A DNA stretch of 64,000 nt from Achromobacter sp. MFA1 R4 (GTDB lineage Bacteria; Pseudomonadota; Gammaproteobacteria; Burkholderiales; Burkholderiaceae_B), in assembly GCF_900156745.1 (NCBI RefSeq), contig NZ_LT707065.1, positions 2,852,001 through 2,916,000 of the forward strand, in the 5' to 3' direction. The notes under the pieces were generated by a model that saw nothing but the letters and a program-made list of their open reading frames with translations, searched no databases and had not been told where the DNA came from. Below, piece after piece: positions 41,725 to 50,714 of this stretch (positions within the stretch are counted from its first letter, which is position 1; every line of letters begins with the position of its first letter). A program made the translations under genes and the position numbers.

Positions 41725-44416
41725 TCGCCGCCTGGGTTGGCCGGGATGGCTGCCGCTATCCCTGTTGTTGCTGCTGGTGCTGTCGTGCCTGCTGGCGCCC
41801 GTGCGCGCGGGCGCCGCGCCGCCGTCGGTGGACCTGACCGCCGTGACCGGCAAATTGCCGCTAGTCCATGAACTGCAGGGCATCGAGGACCCGACCGGCG
41901 CCAAGGACGCCAGTGAGCTCCTGGACGGCCCCTGGCAGCCGGTGACGCCCGCCTGGCTGAACCGGGGCTTTTCCGCGTCGGCGTTCTGGCTCAGGCTGGA
42001 CGTGCACAATCCCACCGCGGGTTTCCTGGAACGCTGGCTGTCCCTGGGCGTGCCCAGGCTGGAAGACGTGCGGTTCTACCTCTATCCCAACGGACAGCGG
42101 CAACCCCTGAAGGTCGTGCTGGCGGGCAACCGCCAGCCGCTTGAGCTGCGCGAAGTGCCGTCTGCCGTGTCGGTGGTGTCGCTGCTGCTCGCGCCCGGCG
42201 AGCGGATGACGGTGCTGGTCCGCGTGCAGAGCCGCTCGGCCATCAGCATGGAACCGGCCTTGTGGACGCCGTCCGCGTTCGTGGGCGATGCGCAGCAAGG
42301 CACCCTGGTCCTGGCGCTGCTGATCGGCGCGCTGTTGATGGTGGTGATCTACACGGGGGTGCTGGGCGTGGCGCAGCGCGACCTGGTGTTCCTGTTGATG
42401 GGCGCCACCATCCTGATCGAAATTTTCTACAGCATCGCCTTCCAGGGATTGCTTTATCGCTATGTGCTGACGGGCGGGGGCGAAGCGGTGCTGCGCGCGC
42501 CCAGCGTGCTGGGGACGCTGGCGGCCACCTTGTTCGGCTTCACGGTGATGCGGTTCGCGGACTTGCACCGGGTGCGGCTCTGGCGCTGGGTGTATGGCGC
42601 CCTGATCGCCCTGGGCCTCGCGGGCACCGCTTGGTCGGCATGGGGCGACTATCGCGCCGCCTCGCAGACGCTGATCGGACTGATGCTGCTGTGGGCGCTG
42701 GTCTGGCTGGTGTCCATGGCCGACGGCTGGCGGCGAGGACACGCAAACGCCCGGATCTTCCTGCTGTCCTTCGCGGTGTACTGCGCCTGCTTCTTCCTGC
42801 GGCTGGCCTTCATCCTGGGGCTGCTGCCCGGACGATGGGAGGGGGGGCCGGAGGTGGCCTGGGATCTGTTGTCGATCTCGCTGATGCTGGCGATCCTGGT
42901 GCATGGACGCACGCGTCAGCACCGCCAGGACAAGCTGGCGGTCGAGCGCGAACTGACACAGGCGCGCGAACGCGAACACAGGCGGCTGGACCAGGCCGTC
43001 ACGGAGCGCACCCAGGCCTTGCAGGCGGCGCTCATCCAGGCCGACGAGGCCGGCCGCGTGCGCCAGGATTTCCTGGCCCGCATCAGCCATGACCTGCGCA
43101 CGCCGCTGACCTCGATCATCGGGTTCGCGGACCTGATCCAGGCGGGCGGGCGCGACGACGCGCCGCGCGGCGCGATCATCCGCCGCAGCGCCGACCACAT
43201 GTTGGGCATGGTCAATGACCTGATCGACTACGCCGCGGGCGCTGGCGGCCAGGCGCTGCGCGTCTCGCCCGAGTATGTGCATGCCCTGCTGGACGCCGTG
43301 GCCAAGGAATCCGCGCCGATCGCGGCCAGGCAGAACAACCAGTTCCTGTTGCGCGTGTCGGCGTCGGTGCCCGCCGTGCTGGACATGGATGGCAAGCGCG
43401 TGCGGCAGGTGCTGTCCAACCTGATCGACAACGCCGCCAAGTTCACCCGGGGCGGCGTGCTGACGCTCACGGCCGACTACACGGAGCCCGGGGCGGGCGA
43501 GGCGTCGGGGCAGCTTGTGCTGTCGGTGCGCGACACGGGCTGCGGCATCGCGCCGCAGGACCGGCAGCGCATTTTCGAACCCTTCCAGCGGCTGGCTTCC
43601 GCGGACAACCAGCCGGGCGTCGGGCTGGGCCTGCCCATCGTCCAGCAATGGGTGCAGCGCATGGACGGCAGCATTGTCGTGGAGAGCGGCGTGGGGCAGG
43701 GCACGCTGGTCAGCGTGTCGCTGCCGGTCCGGAAGATGGACGAATCCCGCATCTCGCATCATTACATCGCGGCCGCGCCGCATGTCCTGCCGACGCTGGA
43801 TGGCTCGGGCAAGCTGCTCTGGCTGGCCGAGGACACGCCGGAGATCCGTGAATTCCTGGTCGAGGAACTGGCCAGCATGGGCTTTGACGTGGACAGCGAA
43901 TCCGATGGCCGGGGTATCGTGGCGCGCATCCAGGCCAGCGACGCGCGCCGTCCCGACCTGATCCTGACGGACCACCGCATGGAAGGCGCCGACGGCGCGG
44001 CCGTGCTCGCCGCCGCCCGTGCGCGCTGGCCGGACCTGCCGGTCGTCGCGGTGTCGGCAACGCCCCATGACACGCTGGCCGTGGACGGCGCGCGCTATGA
44101 CGCCAGTCTGCTCAAGCCCATCAGCCTGGTCGAACTGCGCCATGTGCTGGGCCGGCTGCTGCATCTGCCGGTCAATCAAACGGCCAACGACGCCGAGCCG
44201 GCGCCGGTGCAGACGCCGCGCCTGTCCGGCGCCGATCTCGCCCAGGTGCAACGGCTGCTGGACAGCGGCGCCATCTCGGACCTGATCGATTGGGCGCGCG
44301 CGCTGCAGGCCCGCGACGCGGCCTTCCGGGACCTCGGCGAACAGTTCCGCCGCCTGGCCCGCCAGGGCGATATCGCGGGGATACGCGCACTGTGCGAGCG
44401 CGCGCGCGCGGACTGA
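41717..44416 (+). CDS. Hybrid sensor histidine kinase, 7TM-DISM type
   Basis: An 899-residue membrane kinase. It has a signal-like first helix (LPLSLLLLLVLSCLLAPVRA), a periplasmic 7TMR-DISMED2 sensor (about 50-180, with SAFWLRLDVHNPTAGFLERW), then seven hydrophobic helices (about 190-400). A coiled-coil precedes HisKA with H in FLARISHDLRTPLTSIIGF (about residue 457). The HATPase has LSNLIDNAAKFT, VRDTGCGIAP and a GLGLPIV G-box. A C-terminal receiver has Asp in LILTDHRM (about residue 750) and a KPISL lysine. The roughly 70 residues after the receiver are helical and may be a degenerate phosphotransfer module. It likely phosphorylates the overlapping response regulator and controls the divergent TPS operon. 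Confidence 0.9.
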   Translation: MPDRRLGWPGWLPLSLLLLLVLSCLLAPVRAGAAPPSVDLTAVTGKLPLVHELQGIEDPTGAKDASELLDGPWQPVTPAWLNRGFSASAFWLRLDVHNPTAGFLERWLSLGVPRLEDVRFYLYPNGQRQPLKVVLAGNRQPLELREVPSAVSVVSLLLAPGERMTVLVRVQSRSAISMEPALWTPSAFVGDAQQGTLVLALLIGALLMVVIYTGVLGVAQRDLVFLLMGATILIEIFYSIAFQGLLYRYVLTGGGEAVLRAPSVLGTLAATLFGFTVMRFADLHRVRLWRWVYGALIALGLAGTAWSAWGDYRAASQTLIGLMLLWALVWLVSMADGWRRGHANARIFLLSFAVYCACFFLRLAFILGLLPGRWEGGPEVAWDLLSISLMLAILVHGRTRQHRQDKLAVERELTQAREREHRRLDQAVTERTQALQAALIQADEAGRVRQDFLARISHDLRTPLTSIIGFADLIQAGGRDDAPRGAIIRRSADHMLGMVNDLIDYAAGAGGQALRVSPEYVHALLDAVAKESAPIAARQNNQFLLRVSASVPAVLDMDGKRVRQVLSNLIDNAAKFTRGGVLTLTADYTEPGAGEASGQLVLSVRDTGCGIAPQDRQRIFEPFQRLASADNQPGVGLGLPIVQQWVQRMDGSIVVESGVGQGTLVSVSLPVRKMDESRISHHYIAAAPHVLPTLDGSGKLLWLAEDTPEIREFLVEELASMGFDVDSESDGRGIVARIQASDARRPDLILTDHRMEGADGAAVLAAARARWPDLPVVAVSATPHDTLAVDGARYDASLLKPISLVELRHVLGRLLHLPVNQTANDAEPAPVQTPRLSGADLAQVQRLLDSGAISDLIDWARALQARDAAFRDLGEQFRRLARQGDIAGIRALCERARAD

Positions 44417-44627
44417 CGTCAACGCCGCGCCGCCCCGCGGGAGGTCCGGCCATACCGGTGCTCGCAAGCCATGCCGGCGCGCCGCGGCGGGACGGCGCGC
44501 GGGCCGCCTTCCGTTTTCCAGGTGCATCGCGTATAACAGCCGTACGATATGTGCAGCGCAACATGGTGCATGTCGCAGTCACACCGATCGCAAGCTCACC
44601 CCTCAGCCTCCCGCAAGGAGTACCGCC

Positions 44628-45671
44628 GTGGCCCGATCCAAAGCGTCAGCGACAGCACCCGAGCCCCTGTTGATCGACCTCGCCCTGCAGGGCGGGGGCG
44701 CGCATGGCGCGTTCACCTGGGGCGTGCTGGATCGCCTGCTGCAAGAGCCCTGGCTGGGCATAGACGGCATTTCGGGCACGTCGGCTGGCGCCATGAACGC
44801 CGCGGTGCTGGTGCTGGGCCACGCGCGCGGCGGCGCCGACGGGGCCCGCGCCGCGCTCGACGATTTCTGGCGCCGCGTGTCGCAGGCGGCCACGTTCAGC
44901 CCCTTTCGCCGCAGTCCGCTCGACGTGCTGATGGGCTCGTGGTCGCTGGACCACTCGCCCATGTTCGTCGCCTTCGACCTGGCCTCGCGCGTGTTTTCCC
45001 CGTATGACCTGACCGCGTCCTCGGCCAATCCGCTGGCCGGGATCCTCGACGAACTGATCGATTTCGACGAGCTGGCGCGGGCGCCCATCCACCTGTTCGT
45101 CACCGCGACCAACGCGCGCACGGGCCGCGGCCGCGTGTTCAAGAACGCCGAGGTGAACGCCGACGTGCTGCTGGCCTCGGCCTGCCTGCCCACCATGTTC
45201 CGGGCCGTGATGATAGACGGCGACCCCTACTGGGACGGGGGCTACAGCGGCAACCCCACCATCACGCCGCTCGTGCGCGAATGCAAGTCCCGCGACACCA
45301 TCCTGGTGCAGATCAATCCCGTCGAACGCCCGGGGCTGCCCAGCAGCGCGCGCGAGATCATGAACCGCCTGAACGAAGTGACCTTCAATGCCTCGCTCCT
45401 CAAAGAGCTGCGCATGATCGCGCTGCTGCGCCAGGTGGCCGATCCCGGCAACGGCGAAGGCGCGATGTGGGCGGGCATGCGGATCCACCGGGTGTCGTCG
45501 GACCTCATGGTGAAGCTGGGCTATTCGTCCAAGCTCAATGCCGAATGGGCCTTCCTGTGCATGCTGCGCGACGAAGGGCGCAAGGCGGCGGACAGCTTTC
45601 TGCAGGCCCACGGCGCCGACCTGGGCAAGCGGTCCACGCTCGACATCGATGAAATGCTGGGCGAGGTCTGA
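44628..45671 (+). CDS. Patatin-like phospholipase
   Basis: A 347-residue patatin-family lipid acyl hydrolase. Oxyanion-hole motif LQGGGAHGAFTWGVLD is near residue 20, nucleophile serine in GISGTSAGAMNAA near residue 48, and catalytic Asp in YWDGGYSGNPT near residue 205. No signal peptide. Substrate and location are not evident; some bacterial patatins are effectors, others maintain membrane lipids. It starts at GTG 44628, seven bases after AAGGAG, and ends 2 bp before a GntP-type permease, so the two are co-transcribed. The 211 bp upstream holds no gene. Confidence 0.9.
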   Translation: MARSKASATAPEPLLIDLALQGGGAHGAFTWGVLDRLLQEPWLGIDGISGTSAGAMNAAVLVLGHARGGADGARAALDDFWRRVSQAATFSPFRRSPLDVLMGSWSLDHSPMFVAFDLASRVFSPYDLTASSANPLAGILDELIDFDELARAPIHLFVTATNARTGRGRVFKNAEVNADVLLASACLPTMFRAVMIDGDPYWDGGYSGNPTITPLVRECKSRDTILVQINPVERPGLPSSAREIMNRLNEVTFNASLLKELRMIALLRQVADPGNGEGAMWAGMRIHRVSSDLMVKLGYSSKLNAEWAFLCMLRDEGRKAADSFLQAHGADLGKRSTLDIDEMLGEV

Positions 45672-45673
45672 TC

Positions 45674-47125
45674 ATGGGACTCTCAGGCATCCTGCTCGCC
45701 CTGGTACTGCTCATCTGGCTGGCCTATCGCGGCTGGAGCATCCTGCTGCTGGCGCCAGCCGCCGCCACGATCACCGCCGCCGCGGCCGGCGAGCCGCTGC
45801 TGGCGCACTGGACACAGACCTTCATGGGCGGCGCGGCCGGCTTCGTGGCGCAGTTCTTTCCCCTGTTCCTCTTGGGCGCGCTGTTCGGCAAGCTGATGGA
45901 CGACAGCGGGTCGGTCACGGCCATCGCCGACGCCATGACGCGCAAGCTGGGCGCCCGCCGCGCCATCCTGGCGGTGGTGCTGGCCGGCGCCATCGTGACC
46001 TACGGCGGGGTCAGCCTGTTCGTCGCCTTCTTCGTGCTGGCGCCCATGGCGCATGCCCTGTTCAAGTCCGCGGGGATTCCGGTGCGCCTGATGCCCGCCG
46101 CCATCCTGCTGGGCACGTCCACATTCACGATGTCCGCCTTGCCCGGTACGCCGGCCGTGCAGAACGCCATCCCGATGCCGTTCTTCGCGACCACGCCGTT
46201 CGCCGCGCCGGGGCTGGGCATTGTCGCCAGCGCGATCATGCTGGGATTCGGCCTGTGGTGGCTGACGCGCGCGGAGGCCGCGGCGCGGCGCGCGGGTGAA
46301 GGCTATGTCGCGCCAGCGGGCATGGCCGTCGACGTGTCCGAAGACGTGGTCGTGCGCGAACGCGCGACCGTGGCGCGCGAGTTCGATCCCGCCGAGATCC
46401 AGCACGGCCAGCGCAGCCCGGACGCGCCCTCGACGCTGGTGGCCGCGACGCCGCTGGTGGTGGTGATCCTGGTGAATCTGCTGATGACGCTGGTCGTCCT
46501 GCCGCGCATGGACACTGGCTGGCTTGCCGATGCGCGCTGGGGCGGCACCAGCCTGGCGGCCGTGGGCGGGGTCTGGTCGGTGATCACCGCGCTGCTGGCC
46601 GCGATTGCGGTGCTGGTGGCGCTGAACTTCCGCCGGCTGCCTTCGGTGCGGGACACCATGGACGCGGGCGTGAATGCGTCGGCGCTGCCGTTGCTGAGCG
46701 TGGCGAGCCTGGTCGGGTTTGGCGCGGTGGTCGCGTCGCTGCCGTCCTTCGCGATGGTGCGCGACTGGGTGCTGTCGATCGAGGGCGGGCCCCTGGTGTC
46801 GCTGGCCGTGGCGACCAACGTGCTAGCGGCGTTGACCGGGTCGGCCTCCGGGGGCCTGACCATCGCCCTGCAGTCGCTGGCCGGCACGTACATGGAACTG
46901 GCGCAGACCCTGGGCATCGATCCGGCGCTGATGCACCGCGTGTCGGTGATCGGCGCGGGCACGCTGGACAGCCTGCCGCACAACGGTGCCGTCGTGACGC
47001 TGCTGGCCGTATGCGGATCGACGCACCGCGAGGGCTACATGAACATCGTCGTGGTGGGCATCGTGGGGCCCATCATCGGACTGGCCGCCGTCATCGCGCT
47101 GGGCAGCGCGGTGGGATCGTTCTGA
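45674..47125 (+). CDS. GntP-family permease
   Basis: A 483-residue inner-membrane transporter with about 12 hydrophobic helices and the GntP pattern of a split repeat. Recognisable are FFPLFLLGALFGKLMDDSGS early on, LGTSTFTMSALPGTPAVQNA in the middle and VSVIGAGTLDSLPHNGAVVT late. Family members carry gluconate or other small carboxylates with protons; the substrate cannot be fixed. A charged cytoplasmic loop (about 200-250) separates the halves. Second gene of the patatin pair. Its last codons lie in a small triple repeat (see 47116-47146). Confidence 0.87.
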   Translation: MGLSGILLALVLLIWLAYRGWSILLLAPAAATITAAAAGEPLLAHWTQTFMGGAAGFVAQFFPLFLLGALFGKLMDDSGSVTAIADAMTRKLGARRAILAVVLAGAIVTYGGVSLFVAFFVLAPMAHALFKSAGIPVRLMPAAILLGTSTFTMSALPGTPAVQNAIPMPFFATTPFAAPGLGIVASAIMLGFGLWWLTRAEAAARRAGEGYVAPAGMAVDVSEDVVVRERATVAREFDPAEIQHGQRSPDAPSTLVAATPLVVVILVNLLMTLVVLPRMDTGWLADARWGGTSLAAVGGVWSVITALLAAIAVLVALNFRRLPSVRDTMDAGVNASALPLLSVASLVGFGAVVASLPSFAMVRDWVLSIEGGPLVSLAVATNVLAALTGSASGGLTIALQSLAGTYMELAQTLGIDPALMHRVSVIGAGTLDSLPHNGAVVTLLAVCGSTHREGYMNIVVVGIVGPIIGLAAVIALGSAVGSF

Positions 47126-47146
47126 ATCGTTCTGACATCGTTCTGA
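47116..47146. repeat. Triple 10-bp repeat across the gntP stop codon
   Basis: ATCGTTCTGA occurs at 47116-47125 (containing the gntP stop TGA), 47126-47135 and 47137-47146. This is a small tandem duplication of the gene end. A second short repeat of GCGATGCGAC type follows near 47153-47172. Confidence 0.75.
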
Positions 47147-47183
47147 CGCAATGCGATGCGACGCGATGCGACCCGCCGTCCGC

Positions 47184-47474
47184 TCAGGACAGCGAGCGGG
47201 CGGGCAGCGCCGCCGACAGCTCGTTCAGGCTGAGGCCGCAGCAACGCGCCCGCTCGGCCAGCGTTTCGCTCTGCTCCAGGGCGCGCCGGCTTTCTTCCAG
47301 CAACACATCCAGCTGCTCCTGCGGCGTGGCCGCCATCGCCCACGCGCGCTCGGCAAAGCGCACGGAGAACCGGTCGACACAGGCCTTGCAGATGGCCGCG
47401 CCGTTCTGTTCGAGCAGCGCCGCGCCCTGCGCGAGCGTGGATTGGCAAAACAGACAGGCGAGGGCGTGATTCAT
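47184..47474 (-). CDS. Small protein with two CxxC motifs (possible zinc ribbon)
   Basis: A 96-residue protein of unknown function. The N-terminal half carries CLFC (residues about 7-10) and CKAC (about 29-32), spaced as in a small zinc ribbon. The C-terminal half is a predicted amphipathic helix rich in Glu, Arg and Leu (EEQLDVLLEESRRALEQSE-like). I see no named family. Start ATG 47474 has no good ribosome binding site. It is convergent with gntP and separate from the Fur operon. Codon use looks like that of its neighbours, which supports a real gene. Confidence 0.6.
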   Translation of the reverse strand: MNHALACLFCQSTLAQGAALLEQNGAAICKACVDRFSVRFAERAWAMAATPQEQLDVLLEESRRALEQSETLAERARCCGLSLNELSAALPARSLS

Positions 47475-47578
47475 CGGGGGCGGCCGGGACGGGGGTGGGC
47501 GAAAAGCGGCCGCGCAAGGTCGGCGCCTGCCTTGAACAACGGCCGCGCGCGCCCAGTCTTAAATCGGCGATCCGACCC

Positions 47579-47998
47579 TCAATCCACGTTGAAGCCGCCC
47601 GGCCCCGCCTGCCCCAGCAGTTCGCGGGCGCATTGCAGGGCTTCGCCCGGCGTGGCCACGGTCAGGAACGGCAGGCCGAAGGCGCGGGACATCTTTTCGG
47701 CGCGCTTGCGCAGCGTGTCCCGCGCGGCGGGATCCCGCTCCACGCCGATGAACGCCCGGCAGCGCGCCCGCAGACGCGGCAGGTTGGCCGTCTGCCACGC
47801 AATCATGGCCTTGCGGTCTTCGTGCGCGGCCTCGCGCCGCATGTCGGGCACCACCATGACAAAACTGTGCGGGTTCTCCACCAGCCACTCCATTTCCCGG
47901 ATCCACCCGGTCGAGTAACCCGGTTGCGCGCCGTCGTGGCGCGCTGTGACGATGGGAAAGTGCGTCAGGTCGTGGAAGAAAAACTGATCGGGGTTCAT
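47579..47998 (-). CDS. Conserved hypothetical protein coupled to the Fur-family regulator
   Basis: A 139-residue soluble protein that I do not recognise. It begins MNPDQFFFHDLTHFPIVTAR and includes WLVENPHSFVMVVPDMRREA and AFGLPFLTVATPGEALQCAR, an alternating alpha/beta pattern that could be a STAS-like or Rossmann-like fold. No signal peptide or helix long enough for the membrane. Its ATG overlaps the stop of the upstream Fur-family gene by 4 bp (ATGA), so the two are translated together, and it is presumably under the same metal control. Confidence 0.7.
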   Translation of the reverse strand: MNPDQFFFHDLTHFPIVTARHDGAQPGYSTGWIREMEWLVENPHSFVMVVPDMRREAAHEDRKAMIAWQTANLPRLRARCRAFIGVERDPAARDTLRKRAEKMSRAFGLPFLTVATPGEALQCARELLGQAGPGGFNVD

Positions 47999-48435
47999 TC
48001 GAAGGCTCCGTGGGGCAGGGCGGGTTGGTCGTCCGCGCAGCCGCAGCTGCCATAGAGGACGAGGCTGTAGGAATCCAGCGCGAAGCCGCTGCGCCTGGCG
48101 ATCTTCCCGACCCGTTGCGCCATGGCGGGATCGCTGGCTTCCCGGATCTGCCCGCAGCGCGTGCAGACCAAGTGGTCGTGATGGCCTTTGTCGCTGAGTT
48201 CGAACACCATGTTGTGCGTATCGAGCTGGGTGCGCCGGAGCAGGCCTGCCTGTTCGAGTTGCGTGATCACCCGGTAAACCGTGGCCAGGCCGATATTGCT
48301 GTGGTCCGAGATGAGGCGGCGGTGGATGTCCGCGGCGCTCATGTGCTGGTCCGCGTGGCGGTAGAAGATGTCCAGGATCTTCAAACGCGGGAAGGTGGCT
48401 TTGATGCCGGCGTCGCGCAGCCGTGTGTGGTCCAT
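47995..48435 (-). CDS. Fur-family metal-responsive repressor
   Basis: A 146-residue ferric uptake regulator homologue. The winged-helix domain reads ATFPRLKILDIFYRHADQHM, with SNIGLATVYRVITQLEQAGL as recognition region. The metal-site histidines and cysteines follow (KGHHDHLVCTRCGQI), and the C-terminal end has YGSCGCADD, which adds a CxC cluster. ATG 48435 has GGAGA upstream; a longer in-frame start at 48492 would cover the Fur-like box. The site at 48472-48490 suggests autoregulation. It could be the global Fur or a paralogue. Coupled to a 139-residue unknown protein. Confidence 0.92.
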   Translation of the reverse strand: MDHTRLRDAGIKATFPRLKILDIFYRHADQHMSAADIHRRLISDHSNIGLATVYRVITQLEQAGLLRRTQLDTHNMVFELSDKGHHDHLVCTRCGQIREASDPAMAQRVGKIARRSGFALDSYSLVLYGSCGCADDQPALPHGAFE

Positions 48436-48471
48436 GAAATTTCTCCATTCGGGGGCTGATGTCCGATTGAT

Positions 48472-48490
48472 GAGAATGATGTACATTTTC
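48472..48490. promoter_or_regulatory. Fur-box-like operator
   Basis: GAGAATGATGTACATTTTC matches the classical 19-bp Fur box GATAATGATAATCATTATC at 14 positions by my count. It lies 37 bp before the Fur-family ATG and 53 bp before the divergent AraC ATG, so it could control both. Confidence 0.65.
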
Positions 48491-48542
48491 AAGTAGACCC
48501 GCTAACGGGAACCCGACAACCTGTAGCTCAAACCTGCCAATC

Positions 48543-49325
48543 ATGCTTGAAGCGGCCGCCGCTCCCACCTTGCCCGACGTCCTCCTGACGCCGTCCAGCG
48601 TGCGCAGGCGGCGCGAATCCAAGGGCATTTCGGTGCCCGCGCATGTGCATCAAGAGGGCATGCTGGTGCTCGTCCACGAAGGGCTGGTGGTGGTGCAGTC
48701 GGGCGGGCGCGTGCTGTCGGTGCTGCCGGGCACCCTGGGCTGGGTGCCGCCGGGCGTGCTGCACGGGGCGCGTTGGTTTGGCGAGGCGCGCGGATCGTTC
48801 CTGCATGTGCACCCCGGCATCTGCGGGCGCTTGCCGCCGGTCTGCCGGTCGTGGCCTTCTTCCCGGCTGATCGAGGCGCTGGTCGAGCGCTTTACCCAGG
48901 GCGCGTGGCAAGACGCGCCGCCGTCCTATCAGGCGCAATTGTTCGACGTGCTGCTGGAAGAGCTCAGGCAGCGCAGCGGGGAGGCGTGCGTGCCCTTGCC
49001 GATGCCGGCCGATCCGCGCCTGCAAGAGCTAGCGAACACCCTGCTGGACACCCCGGACGACACGGCCGGCATCGACGAATGGGCCCATCGGCTGAACATG
49101 TCTTCGCGCACCCTGATGCGGCGCTTTCGCCGGGAAACCGGCGTGACGCTGGGGCAGTGGCGCCAGCAGGCGCGGCTGTTGCGGGCGCTGGAAATGCTGT
49201 TCCGCGGCGGGTCGGTCACGCAGGTCGCGCTGTCGGTCGGCTACGAGAGCACCAGCGCGTTCATCGGCAGTTTCCGCACGGCGTTCGGGATGACGCCCAC
49301 GCGGTATCTCGCGGGCCGTGCCTAG
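48543..49325 (+). CDS. AraC-family transcriptional regulator with cupin domain
   Basis: A 260-residue regulator. The N-terminal cupin sensor contains PAHVHQEGMLVLVHEGLVVV and TLGWVPPGVLHGARWFG, the typical histidine-rich barrel. The C-terminal AraC HTH (about 165-260) has WAHRLNMSSRTLMRRFRRET and QVALSVGYESTSAFIGSFRT, finishing with FGMTPTRYL. It resembles the NimR/YeaM group that usually controls an adjacent efflux gene, but no transporter is next to it here. Divergent from the Fur-family gene with a Fur-like box between them. Confidence 0.87.
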   Translation: MLEAAAAPTLPDVLLTPSSVRRRRESKGISVPAHVHQEGMLVLVHEGLVVVQSGGRVLSVLPGTLGWVPPGVLHGARWFGEARGSFLHVHPGICGRLPPVCRSWPSSRLIEALVERFTQGAWQDAPPSYQAQLFDVLLEELRQRSGEACVPLPMPADPRLQELANTLLDTPDDTAGIDEWAHRLNMSSRTLMRRFRRETGVTLGQWRQQARLLRALEMLFRGGSVTQVALSVGYESTSAFIGSFRTAFGMTPTRYLAGRA

Positions 49326-49364
49326 GGCGTCCCCGCGCGGCGGCAGGGCGGGGCGGTGCGGAAT

Positions 49365-49826
49365 TCAGGCCGCGGCGGGCTGGTCCGGGTGCAGCGGCCC
49401 CTCGGGATCGTTCTCGGCATCGGGCCGGGGCGGGACGGGCGCCAGCCCCAGTCCCAGGCGCAGGCGCTGGCAATCCGGGTTGGGCGAGCCGTCCGGCATC
49501 CAGATATCGAATTCGCGGCAGGGCGTGGGGCGGTTTTCGTAGATGGCGCAGTGGATGCCGGGCTTGCCCAGTTCGCCCCGCAGCGAGATGCAGCGTCCTC
49601 CGCCCAACTCCGTGCCCTTCATGCAGGCTCGCAATGGGCTCATCTGGGTGACGAGGTCCAGCGGCACCTGGCCGCCGTTCTCGCCGGCCAGCTCGCCGAT
49701 GTAGAAGGACACGCGGAAGTGGGCGCAACAGGCGCCGCAGTCCAGGCAGGGATTGGCGGCGGGATCGTCGCCGGCCAGCACGGCGGGCGATACGAACGAG
49801 ATGAGCGTAGTCAGTGGCAGGGACAT
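49365..49826 (-). CDS. YkgJ-family cysteine-cluster protein
   Basis: A 153-residue protein with the UPF0153/YkgJ cysteine cluster: CLDCGACCAHFRVSFY near residue 27, then isolated Cys in RACMKG, RCISLRG, IHCAIYENRPTPCREFD and PDCQRLR. The family is presumed to bind zinc or an Fe-S cluster; function unknown. The C-terminal tail is Pro-rich (LHPDQPAAA). Start at ATG 49826 (MSLPLTTLISF) is preferred on length; an upstream in-frame ATG at 49889 would add 21 unconserved-looking residues. Convergent with the AraC gene. Confidence 0.85.
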   Translation of the reverse strand: MSLPLTTLISFVSPAVLAGDDPAANPCLDCGACCAHFRVSFYIGELAGENGGQVPLDLVTQMSPLRACMKGTELGGGRCISLRGELGKPGIHCAIYENRPTPCREFDIWMPDGSPNPDCQRLRLGLGLAPVPPRPDAENDPEGPLHPDQPAAA

Positions 49827-50044
49827 GGGGCAGAAGTCCGGGTTGGCCTGTCCGGCTCCCCGCATTGACGCATGGGGCCCGCATCGCACCGGACCGCCAT
49901 GCTGATCCGGGGTGCGCGCGGCACAGGCCGGCGCCGAATCAAGGCGGGAAATATTATCTGGATTTGAATGCCGGCCGCTACGACTTTTTCCCGGGACGTT
50001 GCTGGAGTAGCATCGGTGGCCCGTCTGCCCTCAGGAGCATTCCC

Positions 50045-50656
50045 TTGTCCGCCAAAACCGATTTTCCCGATGGCCTGGCCCGCTGCGGCTGGGTGGACAC
50101 CTCCCCCGAATACATGGCCTACCATGATGCCGAATGGGGCCGCCCCGAGGCCGACGATCGCGCGCTGTTCGAACAGCTCTGCCTGGAAGGCTTCCAGTCG
50201 GGCCTGAGCTGGCGCACCATCCTGAACAAGCGCGAGGGCTTCCGCCGCGGTTTCGCCAACTTCGATCCCGCGGCGCTCGCCCGCTTTGGCGAAAAGGAAG
50301 TCCAGGCGCTGCTGGCCGATCCGGGCATCGTGCGCCATCGCGGCAAGATCGAAGCCATGATCCACAACGCGGCCCGGGCGCTGGAAATGATCGAGCGCGA
50401 GGGGTCGCTGGCGGCCTACTTCTGGCGCTTCGAAGCCCCGGCCAGCGACGCATCCACCTACGGCGCGTCCACCTCCGAGCAGTCCGAAGCCCTGTCCAAG
50501 GCGCTCAAGAAGCTGGGTTGGAAATTCGTCGGGCCGACCACGGTTTATGCGTTCATGCAGTCCGTGGGCATGGTCAACGACCACAGTCCCGATTGCCATT
50601 GCCACGCCGTCATCGAGAAAAAGCGCAAGGCCTTCGTGCGGCCGGCGGGGCGGTAG
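50045..50656 (+). CDS. tag: DNA-3-methyladenine glycosylase I
   Basis: A 203-residue base-excision enzyme removing 3-methyladenine from alkylated DNA. Zinc-snap and active-site residues are present: RCGWVDTSPEYMAYHDAEWG near the N-terminus (Cys, His) and NDHSPDCHCH near the C-terminus (His, Cys), with LCLEGFQSGLSWRTILNKRE as the signature helix region. It begins with TTG at 50045, seven bases after AGGAG; no ATG in frame gives the N-terminal Cys-Gly-Trp motif. Monocistronic as far as can be seen. Confidence 0.93.
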   Translation: MSAKTDFPDGLARCGWVDTSPEYMAYHDAEWGRPEADDRALFEQLCLEGFQSGLSWRTILNKREGFRRGFANFDPAALARFGEKEVQALLADPGIVRHRGKIEAMIHNAARALEMIEREGSLAAYFWRFEAPASDASTYGASTSEQSEALSKALKKLGWKFVGPTTVYAFMQSVGMVNDHSPDCHCHAVIEKKRKAFVRPAGR

Positions 50657-50714
50657 CTGGGAGCGGGTCGCCCATCGCTCGTTGCCCGTTGCCGGGCCGC
50701 GCCGCGCCGCCGGC

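Noticed and set aside
40906-44416. The two-component genes as true bvgA/bvgS
   Set aside because: The regulator has an AraC rather than a LuxR output domain and the kinase has a 7TM-DISM sensor instead of Venus-flytrap domains. The position is analogous only.
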